Positions 1 to 8,214 of a stretch of DNA of 26,122 nucleotides are shown in pieces. Under the pieces are notes generated by a model. That model did not search any database, had not been told where the DNA came from, and was given only the letters and a program-made list of their open reading frames with translations. How positions within the stretch are numbered: the stretch's first letter is position 1; each line of letters opens with the position of its first letter. The translations under genes and the position numbers were made by a program. The stretch is from CAYJAZ01 sp964371865 (GTDB taxonomy: Bacteria > Desulfobacterota > Desulfovibrionia > Desulfovibrionales > Desulfovibrionaceae), in assembly GCA_964371865.1 (NCBI GenBank), contig CAYJOR010000036.1, forward strand, positions 1 through 26,122, read 5' to 3'.

Positions 1-8
1 GGAGAGCT

Positions 9-58
9 CGAGAGGGGGAAAACTCAACTTTTTCAAAAGTTGTGGTTTCCCCCTCTCG
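9..58. repeat. Long near-perfect hairpin upstream of the lysS operon
   Basis: Positions 9-21 are the exact reverse complement of 46-58 (13 bp, G-rich on the left arm, C-rich on the right). Inside it, 25-32 pairs with 35-42, so the whole 50 nt folds as one stem with two small mismatches. No run of T follows on either strand, so it is not a textbook intrinsic terminator. It may be the 3' end of an upstream transcript unit, whose gene lies outside the window, or a palindromic intergenic repeat. The pairing is certain; the role is not. Confidence 0.5.
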
Positions 59-91
59 AAAATCCCTTAAAAAAACCTTAAAAATTCTTTG

Positions 92-120
92 TTGACTAAA
101 TTTGAGAATAGTTCTATTTA
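92..120 (+). promoter_or_regulatory. Candidate sigma70 promoter for the lysS operon
   Basis: TTGACT at 92-97 (five of six matches to the -35 consensus) is separated by exactly 17 nt from TATTTA at 115-120, a weak -10. It lies 45 nt upstream of the lysS start codon and downstream of the hairpin at 9-58. Because lolC, lolD and bamA follow lysS with almost no spacing, this would drive the whole block. Judged by eye only. Confidence 0.42.
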
Positions 121-164
121 ACTTGTTTACAGATTAAAAAACCTTTTAGGTACGGAGACGTTTT

Positions 165-1748
165 GTGAGTGAAAAAGAAGTAAAACTCCAAAAGCCGATT
201 AAATTGGCATCAAAATCAAAGCATGTAGAGTATTTTCAACCTTTGTTGCAAAGTTTATCAAAGAACAATGAACTTAATGAGGTTATCAAGAACTGCGTAA
301 GTAAGTCTTGCGATTTACTTGATTTAGACGTGCCACTTTTTCCTAACGACTTTAAAAAGAAAGACGATACTGCTCAAGTTCGTGCTGAGTTTGAAGCCTT
401 TAGTGCAGAAGAGCTTATGGAAGTTGAAGAACGTTTTACACTTGCCGGTAGAATGGTTAGTTCACGTTCATTCGGTAAGGTAATCTTTTTCCACGTTCAA
501 GATAAAACAGGAAAATTGCAGTGCTACGCAGAAAAAGAGAAAATGGGTGCTGAAAACTTTTCTGTATTTAAAAAGTTGGACGTTGGTGACATCGTTGGTG
601 TTGAGGGTAAACTATTCCGCACAAAAACCGGCGAGCTCACTCTTTCTTGCGATTCAGTAAAGCTGCTTACAAAGTCATTCCGCCCTCTACCTGAAAAGCA
701 CTCAGGACTTACAGATACTGAAACTCGTTACCGTCAACGTTATGTTGATTTGATTGTGAACTCTAAAACTCGCGATATCTTCCGTAAACGTTCTAAAATC
801 GTTCGTGAATTCCGTAGATTTATGGAGAATAGAGGCTTTATTGAAGTTGAAACTCCAATGCTGCAATCAATAGCGGGTGGCGCAACTGCAAGACCATTTG
901 AAACTCATCACAACGCATTTGATATTCCCTTATTTATGCGTATTGCGCCTGAGTTATATCTCAAACGTATGCTTGTTGGTGGTTTTGAAAAAGTATTTGA
1001 AATTAATAGAAACTTCAGAAATGAAGGTGTTTCTACTCGCCATAACCCTGAATTTACCATGTGTGAATTTTACTGGGCTTACGCAACCTATGAAGATTTA
1101 ATGGATATTGTTGAAGAACTTTACGCATATCTTGCAATGGAAGTTTGTAATTCAACACTTGTAGAGTATCAAGGTCAAGAAATTGATTTATCAGTTGGTA
1201 CTTGGAGACGCATAACTTTCTATGACTCACTTAAAGAATTTGGTGGACATAGTGACGAGTTCTTGCAAAATAAAGAAGCTGTTAGAAAATATGTTCGTGA
1301 TCGTGGTGAAAAAGCTACTGATTCCGAAGTATTAGGAAAGCTTCATGCAAAAGTTTTTGACTTAGATGTTGAACATAAACTTATCCAACCAACATTTATT
1401 TATGAATATCCTATTGCAATTTCTCCGCTTTCACGTCGTAACAACGATAATCCTGATATTGCAGATAGATTTGAACTCTTTATTACCGGTAGAGAAATGG
1501 GTAATGCGTTCTCAGAATTGAACGACCCTGTTGATCAACGTCTACGCTTTGAAGAGCAAATGCAACAAAAGCATGAGGGTGATGTTGAAGCGCATCCACT
1601 TGATGAAGATTATTTGCGTGCTCTTGAATACGGTATGCCTCCTGCGGCAGGTTGTGGACTTGGAATTGACCGTTTAGTTATGTTACTTACGGATTCCCCA
1701 AACATTAGAGAAGTAATTCTCTTCCCACTTCTAAAACCAGAAGCTTAG
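165..1748 (+). CDS. lysS: Lysine--tRNA ligase (class II LysRS)
   Basis: Charges tRNA-Lys with lysine in the cytoplasm using ATP. The 527-residue product has an N-terminal OB-fold anticodon-binding domain (about residues 90-175) followed by the class II catalytic domain. Motif 2 is visible at about 283-307 (FRNEGVSTRHNPEFTMCEFY) and motif 3 at about 496-521, containing GLGIDRLVMLLTDS. Start is GTG, supported by GGAG at 154-157 with suitable spacing. About 30 residues at the N terminus are extra compared with typical LysRS, and the following region resembles the form found in Desulfovibrio. First gene of the lysS-lolC-lolD-bamA operon; lolC begins 8 nt after its stop codon. Identification is secure; the precise start is less so. 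Confidence 0.96.
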   Translation: MSEKEVKLQKPIKLASKSKHVEYFQPLLQSLSKNNELNEVIKNCVSKSCDLLDLDVPLFPNDFKKKDDTAQVRAEFEAFSAEELMEVEERFTLAGRMVSSRSFGKVIFFHVQDKTGKLQCYAEKEKMGAENFSVFKKLDVGDIVGVEGKLFRTKTGELTLSCDSVKLLTKSFRPLPEKHSGLTDTETRYRQRYVDLIVNSKTRDIFRKRSKIVREFRRFMENRGFIEVETPMLQSIAGGATARPFETHHNAFDIPLFMRIAPELYLKRMLVGGFEKVFEINRNFRNEGVSTRHNPEFTMCEFYWAYATYEDLMDIVEELYAYLAMEVCNSTLVEYQGQEIDLSVGTWRRITFYDSLKEFGGHSDEFLQNKEAVRKYVRDRGEKATDSEVLGKLHAKVFDLDVEHKLIQPTFIYEYPIAISPLSRRNNDNPDIADRFELFITGREMGNAFSELNDPVDQRLRFEEQMQQKHEGDVEAHPLDEDYLRALEYGMPPAAGCGLGIDRLVMLLTDSPNIREVILFPLLKPEA

Positions 1749-1756
1749 CAGAAACT

Positions 1757-2989
1757 ATGAATTTTGCACTAAGAATAGCCACACGTTATCTCTTCGCTAG
1801 AGCAAGTCAGGCATTTATATCGCTTATCTCGATAATGTCTATTCTCAGCGTTGCGATAGGTGTGGCTGCTTTGATTGTGGCAATGAGCGTTTATGCAGGA
1901 TTTTCTAACGATATTCGTGAAAAAGTCCTCGGATCAAATGCGCATGTAATGTTGCTATCAAACAATATAACATTATTTGACAATATCGACCCCATCATTG
2001 AAAGAGTAGAAGAGGTTGATGAAGTTGTTGCCGCACATCCATTTTTATATTCTGAAGTTATGCTTTCATCCTCTCGCGGGGTGAAAGGTTTGGTACTGCG
2101 CGGAATTGACCCTGATCAAGGTGAAAATCCAATTGCTTTATTAAATGATTTACAACTTGGAAGTTATGAATCTTTAGTGCAAGAAGAGGGCAGGCCTCAA
2201 GGAATTATTGTAGGGCAAGAACTGGCGGATATGCTATTTCTTACAGTTGGTTCACGTGTAAATTTACTTTCTCCTTCAGGGCAAAGCACAGCAGCTGGCT
2301 TTACACCAAAGCTTACTCCTTTTAAAGTTGTAGGTATTTTCAAAACAGGAATGTATGAGTATGATGCCTCACTTGCTTTCATTAGTTTGAATGCCGCACA
2401 AGATTTACTTGGAGTTCCTAGAGGTAGAATTTCCGGTGTTGAAATTTTAGTTGAAGATGCTTATGAAGCTCCTGCAATAGCGAAAAAAGTTGATGAAAAG
2501 TTTGGTTCGGAATTTTATCTTCGTGACTGGACAACAATGAATGCAAACCTTTTTGCTGCATTAGAGCTTGAAAAAATTGGTATGTATTTAGTTTTAATTA
2601 TGATTGTGCTTGTTGGTTCTTTTTCTATTGTAACATCACTTGTTATGCTTGTTATGGAAAAAACAAAAGATATTGCCATACTTATGAGTATGGGGGCAAC
2701 CTCTCAAACAATTAAGAAAATATTTATTTATCAAGGAAGTCTTATAGGATTTATAGGTGTTTCACTTGGAACGATACTTGGTCTAACAATTACTTATGTA
2801 TTAAAAACATATGAATTAATTGAACTTCCAAAAGGCGTTTATCCTAGTGATACTTTACCTGTGCTTGTACTTCCTTTTGATGTAGTAACCATTACTTGCT
2901 CAGCTCTTTTACTCTGCTTTTTAGCGACAATTTATCCTGCAAACAAAGCGGCAAAACTTGAACCTACAAAAGCCTTGAGATATGAATAA
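1757..2989 (+). CDS. lolC: LolC/LolE-family lipoprotein-releasing permease
   Basis: Inner-membrane subunit of the LolCDE-type ABC transporter that extracts outer-membrane lipoproteins from the inner membrane and hands them to a periplasmic carrier. The 410-residue protein has the family layout: one membrane segment near residues 20-45, a large periplasmic domain (about 46-270), then three membrane segments at about 275-299, 327-350 and 372-395. It ends in the conserved cytoplasmic tail EPTKALRYE. Only one LolC/E homologue precedes lolD, so the complex may use two copies of a single permease, as in species with a combined LolC/E (inference). Translation start follows lysS by 8 nt without a strong Shine-Dalgarno, suggesting coupling. 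LolC and LolE cannot be told apart by eye. Confidence 0.9.
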   Translation: MNFALRIATRYLFARASQAFISLISIMSILSVAIGVAALIVAMSVYAGFSNDIREKVLGSNAHVMLLSNNITLFDNIDPIIERVEEVDEVVAAHPFLYSEVMLSSSRGVKGLVLRGIDPDQGENPIALLNDLQLGSYESLVQEEGRPQGIIVGQELADMLFLTVGSRVNLLSPSGQSTAAGFTPKLTPFKVVGIFKTGMYEYDASLAFISLNAAQDLLGVPRGRISGVEILVEDAYEAPAIAKKVDEKFGSEFYLRDWTTMNANLFAALELEKIGMYLVLIMIVLVGSFSIVTSLVMLVMEKTKDIAILMSMGATSQTIKKIFIYQGSLIGFIGVSLGTILGLTITYVLKTYELIELPKGVYPSDTLPVLVLPFDVVTITCSALLLCFLATIYPANKAAKLEPTKALRYE

Positions 2990-3003
2990 GGGGTATGAGT
3001 AAT

Positions 3004-3684
3004 ATGGCGGACATCTTATATAATATCGAAAATTTACAAAAAACAGTCAAGACTGAGAGCGAAGATTTAGAAATTCTAAAGAACGTTTCTTTGAAAGTCT
3101 ATGAGGGTGAAAGTGTTGCTTTACTAGGTTCATCAGGGTCCGGTAAGTCAACTCTTTTGCATATTATGGGAACTCTTGACAGTGCAACAAGTGGTCTGCT
3201 TGAATTTAGAGGAAAGAATCTAACATCTTTAGATAATAAAGGAAAAGCAGCTTTTCGTAATAAAGAACTTGGTATTATTTTCCAATTTCACCACTTATTA
3301 CCGGAATTTTCAACGCTTGAAAATGTTGCAATGCAGGCTTTAATTTCAGAAATGCCACAAAAACAAGCCTTTGAACTTGCAAAAGATATGCTGGTTCAAG
3401 TGGGGCTTGAACATAGATTTAATCATAAAGCAACTACTCTTTCAGGTGGTGAAAGACAAAGAGCAGGTATAGCGCGTGCGCTTTTGTTAAATCCTAAGGT
3501 GCTGCTTGCTGATGAGCCTACCGGAAACTTAGATGAAAATACCGGAACTAAAATAGTTGATTTGCTTTTAAAACTAAACCATGATAAAAAAATCTGTCTT
3601 ATTATGGTTACGCATAATATTTCCCTTGCTTCATGTATGGAGCAAAGATACGAACTAAAGTCAGGAGAACTTTATGAACTTTAA
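3004..3684 (+). CDS. lolD: Lipoprotein-releasing system ATP-binding protein LolD
   Basis: ATPase of the lipoprotein-release transporter, powering the permease encoded just upstream. Counting from the ATG at 2995, Walker A (GSSGSGKST) is at about residues 45-53, a Q-loop (FQFHHLL) near 99, the signature LSGGERQ at 149-155 and Walker B (LLADEPT) near 170; the FQFHHLLPEF stretch is typical of LolD. Two in-frame starts exist: ATG 2995, only 1 nt after the GGGG at 2990-2993, and ATG 3004, 10 nt after it. Spacing favours 3004, which I use; the difference is three residues. The 3' end overlaps the bamA start by 11 nt, indicating translational coupling. Confidence 0.93.
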   Translation: MADILYNIENLQKTVKTESEDLEILKNVSLKVYEGESVALLGSSGSGKSTLLHIMGTLDSATSGLLEFRGKNLTSLDNKGKAAFRNKELGIIFQFHHLLPEFSTLENVAMQALISEMPQKQAFELAKDMLVQVGLEHRFNHKATTLSGGERQRAGIARALLLNPKVLLADEPTGNLDENTGTKIVDLLLKLNHDKKICLIMVTHNISLASCMEQRYELKSGELYEL

Positions 3685-6340
3685 GTCTCAGAAAAAGCAG
3701 CTTTTTGCCTTCTTTTTTTTCGCGCTCATGCTTGCCTCAGTAGGAATTTCTAAAATCTCCTATGCAGCTGACGGCTCTATTTTGCTTGCACCTTTTACTT
3801 ACAATGTAAGTAGCGAGTACAGACAAATGATCAGTGATTTTACACAAGAATTAACTGATAGTCTCAAAGATAAGGGTTTTGAAGTTGCAAAAACTTCAAC
3901 AAAACCACAATCTATTGAAAGTGCTCAAGCTTTGGCGTTTACAAATAAAACGAACGCTGTTCTTTACGGAACTTTCTCACAAATTGGTGACACAGTTGCA
4001 GTTAATGCAACTTATGTAAACTCAATAGGGAAAAGTAAACAGATAAATTTTGAAGTAAAAACAAACGCTTCAGTAGTTGGCATAGCTGATGAAGTTGCTT
4101 TACATGCCAGTGAAACAGGTGATATTGACCCTATTTCTTTCGGTAGTATCAGTGACGTACAAATTATAGGCGTAAAAGTTCTCGACCCTGAACTTATCCT
4201 TTCACGTATGACTCTAAGACGTGGTGATATCCCTACAACAGAAGGAATTGATGCCGACGTTCGTAAAATTTGGGATACAGGTTTCTTCAACGATGTTGCT
4301 ATGGAAGTTGTAGAACAAAGTGGTGAACAAATTCTTATAGTTAAAGTTGAAGAACGTCCACGTATTGAGGAAGTTGTAATAAATGGTTCAAGTGCAGTTT
4401 CCCTTTCAGATGTTTTAGAAACTATGACTTCACGTACAGGCGACGTTCTAAACTATAGTACCTTATCAAACGATATTCAAAGAGTTACAGAACTTTATAG
4501 AAAGAAAGGTTACTATAACGCGGAAGTTGAATATTCAGTATCAGAACTTGCGAATGGAACAGCGGTTCTTGTTTTTGATGTGAATGAAGGTAATAAGCTC
4601 TATATCGAGGAAATAATTTTTGATGGTATAGAAAATCTTGATACTGATAAACTTGAAAAATATCTTGCACTTAAAACAAGAGGCTTCTTCTCTTTTATGA
4701 CTGGTTCAGGTGTTCTTAAAGAAGAAGATCTAGCTCGTGATGCGCAAACAATCGCAGCTTTTGCAATCAATGAAGGATACATTCAAGCGCAGGTAGCTAC
4801 TCCTGAGGTTACTTACGGTGAAGAAGGTATTATCATCACTTATAAAATCAATGAAGGCGATCGCTTTGCTCTTGGCGATATAATGTTTGCCGGAAATATT
4901 ATTGAAGATCCTGAAAACTTTTATGAAATCATCAAGCTTGACGAATGGAAAGATGAAAATACATACTTCTCGCTCAATACAATGCAAGATGATATAAGAG
5001 CTCTTACAACTTATTATAACGATCAAGGCTTTGCATTTGCAGAGGTTGCTCCTTTAGATAGCGTTGACCCTGAAAATAAAATCATTAATATTACTTACAA
5101 TATTAAACAAAATGAGAGAGTACATATTAACCGTGTTGAAGTTTCCGGTAACTATGAAACTCGTGATAACGTAATTTTACGTGAAATGCGTCTTGCTGAT
5201 GGAGATATGTTCTCTGGCTCAGGTATTGCTCGTTCACGTGAACGTCTTATGAGAACTGATTACTTTGAACAAGTAAATATTGAAGTTCAGCCTACCGAAG
5301 ATCCTGCCCTTGTAGATCTAAATATTGAAGTGGAAGAAGGCAGCACAGGTGTTATTACAGGTGGTGTTGGTTACTCTACTTACGATGGTGTTGGTGTATC
5401 AGCATCTATTTCTCAAAATAACCTTTTTGGTAGAGGCTATAAAGTAGGTCTTGAAGGTTATGTTTCTGAAAAAGAAATGAACATGACAACTTACTTCTGG
5501 AATCCTCGCATATACAACACAAACCTTGGTGCCGGAATGAGCCTTTATGGTATTGACCAAGAATGGATTGATTACGATAGAAGCACTCTTGGTGCACAGT
5601 TTAACTTTGCTTATCCTTTAGGTGAATATACATCACTAAGTTGGGGATATCGCATAGAAAATTATGAAATTACAGATGTTGATATATCAGCAGCTCCAAG
5701 TATTAAAGAATACGAAGGTAATAACTGGGCAAGCGTTGTAAATTTAGGTATTACACGTGATACAACAGATGCTACTTTCTTCCCAACTAAAGGTACAAAA
5801 ACCAAGCTTACTTTTAACTATGGTGGTAACTTCTTAGGTGGTGATGATAACTTCTTCCGTGTTCTTGCTGAATTTGGTGCTTACTATTCAATTGCAGACA
5901 ATCACGTACTTCATGGTAGAGCTTCAGTTGGTGGTGTTTTCAAAAACACATCTAAAATTGTTCCATCATTTGAAAGATTTTATATCGGTGGCATGAACTC
6001 AATCAGAGGCTATTCATACGAAGATGTTTCACCGATTGATCGTAGAACAGGTGAAAGTATTGGTGCAGATAGAGTTGCTTATGCATCACTTGAATATATC
6101 TGGATTTTTGAAAACGATTTAGGTCTTGCACTTGTACCATTCTTCGATGTAGCTGTTTCAACAGATTCATCTTATGAAAGTTTCTTTGCAAAACATTATT
6201 ATTCAGCTGGAGCAGAAATTCGTTGGCGCTCACCAATGGGTGACTTACGTTTCGCTTACGGTTTCCCACTTACTGAAAACGTAAACGGTGAAAAACGTAG
6301 TTCCGGTAGAATGGAATTTACCATCGGTCAAGCATTTTAG
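3674..6340 (+). CDS. bamA: Outer membrane protein assembly factor BamA
   Basis: Central Omp85 subunit of the BAM complex, which folds beta-barrel proteins into the outer membrane. The 888-residue precursor has a signal peptide with likely cleavage after SYA (31/32). An extra periplasmic domain follows (about 33-150). Five POTRA repeats start near 157, 231, 311, 397 and 485, and the beta barrel begins near 552. The loop-6 motif SIRGY lies near 776-780, and the chain ends in phenylalanine (TIGQAF), as expected for a beta-signal. AGGAG at 3663-3667 supports the ATG at 3674, inside the end of lolD. The extra N-terminal domain makes it longer than E. coli BamA (810 aa). The signal peptide is encoded over a run of eight T at 3713-3720. 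The next gene is ettA, not the ompH/lpxD/fabZ/lpxA genes often found after bamA. Confidence 0.95.
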   Translation: MNFKSQKKQLFAFFFFALMLASVGISKISYAADGSILLAPFTYNVSSEYRQMISDFTQELTDSLKDKGFEVAKTSTKPQSIESAQALAFTNKTNAVLYGTFSQIGDTVAVNATYVNSIGKSKQINFEVKTNASVVGIADEVALHASETGDIDPISFGSISDVQIIGVKVLDPELILSRMTLRRGDIPTTEGIDADVRKIWDTGFFNDVAMEVVEQSGEQILIVKVEERPRIEEVVINGSSAVSLSDVLETMTSRTGDVLNYSTLSNDIQRVTELYRKKGYYNAEVEYSVSELANGTAVLVFDVNEGNKLYIEEIIFDGIENLDTDKLEKYLALKTRGFFSFMTGSGVLKEEDLARDAQTIAAFAINEGYIQAQVATPEVTYGEEGIIITYKINEGDRFALGDIMFAGNIIEDPENFYEIIKLDEWKDENTYFSLNTMQDDIRALTTYYNDQGFAFAEVAPLDSVDPENKIINITYNIKQNERVHINRVEVSGNYETRDNVILREMRLADGDMFSGSGIARSRERLMRTDYFEQVNIEVQPTEDPALVDLNIEVEEGSTGVITGGVGYSTYDGVGVSASISQNNLFGRGYKVGLEGYVSEKEMNMTTYFWNPRIYNTNLGAGMSLYGIDQEWIDYDRSTLGAQFNFAYPLGEYTSLSWGYRIENYEITDVDISAAPSIKEYEGNNWASVVNLGITRDTTDATFFPTKGTKTKLTFNYGGNFLGGDDNFFRVLAEFGAYYSIADNHVLHGRASVGGVFKNTSKIVPSFERFYIGGMNSIRGYSYEDVSPIDRRTGESIGADRVAYASLEYIWIFENDLGLALVPFFDVAVSTDSSYESFFAKHYYSAGAEIRWRSPMGDLRFAYGFPLTENVNGEKRSSGRMEFTIGQAF

Positions 6341-6344
6341 TAAT

Positions 6345-6459
6345 AAAGGTGTGTTATCATTCTTAGTTGTTATGGATTTTGGAGTAATTCAGAGTTCGTA
6401 ACAACTTAGATTTAAAATGCACCTATAACTTTTTTAAAATATATAAAAATAGGTGAATC
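6345..6459 (+). promoter_or_regulatory. Structured RNA leader before ettA with competing helices
   Basis: A 50-nt hairpin at 6361-6410 pairs 22 of 23 positions, five as G-U, with a GUAA tetraloop at 6384-6387. The G-U pairs show that the fold belongs to the + strand RNA. It is enclosed by AGGTGTG (6347-6353) pairing with TGCACCT (6418-6424), and TTTTTT follows at 6430-6435. The right arm extended, CACCTAT (6420-6426), is also the exact complement of ATAGGTG (6449-6455), which contains the ettA Shine-Dalgarno. The two pairings exclude each other, as in attenuators and riboswitches. It does not match a known class that I recognise. It could also be a terminator for the bamA operon or the source of a small RNA. 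Confidence 0.5.
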
Positions 6460-8136
6460 ATGGCAGAAGATAATAAAATTATTTATTCTATGATACGTGT
6501 TTCTAAGAAGCATGGTCAAAAAGAAGTTTTAAAAGATATTTCTCTTTCATACTTTTACGGAGCAAAAATTGGTGTTCTTGGTCTTAACGGCTCAGGTAAA
6601 TCATCACTTTTAAAAGTTCTTGCAGGTGTGGATAAAAATTTTGATGGTGAAACAGTGCTTTCACCAGGTTTCACAATTGGCTACCTTGAGCAGGAACCGC
6701 TTGTTGATGAAACAAGAACTGTTTTAGAAGTGGTTCAAGAAGGTGTTCAAGAAATTATGGATATCGTTAATGAATTTAATGCTATCAATGAAAAATTTGC
6801 TGAACCTATGGAGCCAGAAGAAATGGACGCTCTTATCGAAAGACAAGGGCAAGTTCAAGAACTTATGGATAACAAAAACGCTTGGGATTTAGACTCACGT
6901 TTAGAAATGGCGATGGATGCTCTTCGTTGTCCACCGGCTGATACTCCTGTATCAGTAATCTCAGGTGGTGAAAAACGTCGTGTTGCTCTTTGCCGTTTAC
7001 TCTTGCAAAACCCTGATATTCTTCTTCTTGACGAACCAACAAACCACTTAGATGCTGAATCTGTAGCTTGGCTTGAACAATTCCTTCAAACATTCCCAGG
7101 AACTGTTATTGCCGTAACTCACGATCGTTACTTCCTTGATAATGTTGCAGGTTGGATTTTAGAACTTGATAGAGGGCGTGGAATTCCTTGGAAAGGTAAC
7201 TACACTTCATGGTTAGAACAAAAAGAACAGCGCCTTGCTCTTGAAGATAAAAAAGACGAAGAAAGACAAAAAACTCTGAATAGAGAACTTGAATGGATTC
7301 GTATGTCACCGAAAGGTCGTCAAGCAAAAGGTAAAGCTCGTATCAATGCGTATGAAGCAATGCTTAGCCATGAATCAGAACGTAGATCTAAAGATTTAGA
7401 AATCTATATTCCGCCGGGGCCACGCCTTGGTAAAACCGTTGTAGAAATTGCTGATATGGCAAAATCTATGGGCGATAAAATGCTTATGGAAGGCGTGAAT
7501 GCAATCATTCCTGCAAACGCTATTGTTGGAATTATAGGACCTAACGGTGCAGGTAAATCAACATTATTTAAAATGCTTGTTGGTATTGAACAGCCTGATA
7601 ATGGAACAATTAAAGTCGGTGATACAGTAAAGTTTGCTTATATCGACCAATCACGTTCTAGCTTGACTCCAGGAAAAAGCGTATATGAAGTAATCAGTGA
7701 AGGTGCTGAATTCATTAAACTTGGAAATAAAGAAATCAACTCACGTGCTTACTGTTCTCGTTTCAATATTCAAGGTAGCGATCAACAAAAGAAAGTTGAT
7801 GTTCTCTCTGGTGGTGAAAGAAACCGTGTACATCTTGCGCAAATTCTAAAACAAGGTGCAAACGTTATCCTTCTTGATGAACCTACAAACGATCTTGATG
7901 TTAACACAATGCGTGCACTTGAAGATGGTATAGAAAACTTTGCTGGTTGCGTTCTTGTTATAAGCCATGATCGTTGGTTCCTTGATCGTATTGCAACTCA
8001 TATTCTAGCTTTTGAAGATGAAGGAAAAGTTGACTTCTTTGAAGGTAACTTTAGTGAATATGAACAAGATAAAATTAAGCGTGTAGGAAATCAAACCCCT
8101 CATAGAGCTAAATTCAGAAAATTAACAAGAGACTAA
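6460..8136 (+). CDS. ettA: Energy-dependent translational throttle protein EttA (ABC-F)
   Basis: ABC-F ATPase that binds the ribosomal E site and gates entry into elongation according to the ATP/ADP balance. It has two ABC domains and no membrane part. Domain 1 has Walker A GLNGSGKSS (41-49), signature SGGEKRR (168-174) and Walker B LLLDEPTNHLD (188-198). Domain 2 has Walker A GPNGAGKST (360-368), LSGGERN (449-455) and LLDEPTNDLD (471-480). A helical arm (about 85-145) and the ending PHRAKFRKLTR are typical of EttA, and 558 residues matches the 555 of E. coli. The start uses AGGTGA at 6451-6456, part of a possible sequestering helix. It is preceded by bamA and followed by a hairpin. Confidence 0.94.
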   Translation: MAEDNKIIYSMIRVSKKHGQKEVLKDISLSYFYGAKIGVLGLNGSGKSSLLKVLAGVDKNFDGETVLSPGFTIGYLEQEPLVDETRTVLEVVQEGVQEIMDIVNEFNAINEKFAEPMEPEEMDALIERQGQVQELMDNKNAWDLDSRLEMAMDALRCPPADTPVSVISGGEKRRVALCRLLLQNPDILLLDEPTNHLDAESVAWLEQFLQTFPGTVIAVTHDRYFLDNVAGWILELDRGRGIPWKGNYTSWLEQKEQRLALEDKKDEERQKTLNRELEWIRMSPKGRQAKGKARINAYEAMLSHESERRSKDLEIYIPPGPRLGKTVVEIADMAKSMGDKMLMEGVNAIIPANAIVGIIGPNGAGKSTLFKMLVGIEQPDNGTIKVGDTVKFAYIDQSRSSLTPGKSVYEVISEGAEFIKLGNKEINSRAYCSRFNIQGSDQQKKVDVLSGGERNRVHLAQILKQGANVILLDEPTNDLDVNTMRALEDGIENFAGCVLVISHDRWFLDRIATHILAFEDEGKVDFFEGNFSEYEQDKIKRVGNQTPHRAKFRKLTRD

Positions 8137-8144
8137 AATTATAA

Positions 8145-8191
8145 GAGGAGGGGGAAGGCATTATGCAAAAGATGATATTTTCCCCTTTTTC
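8145..8191 (+). terminator. Probable intrinsic terminator or attenuator after ettA
   Basis: GGGGAA at 8151-8156 pairs with TTCCCC at 8180-8185. The stem extends outward to 8145/8191 through A-U and G-U pairs, and a T-rich tract (8186-8190, then more T) follows. It begins 8 nt after the ettA stop. Only 23 nt separate it from the dprA start, leaving no room for a full promoter, so partial read-through or a promoter inside ettA would be needed for dprA. Confidence 0.5.
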
Positions 8192-8214
8192 TTTAAACTT
8201 TTAGAGATATATAA

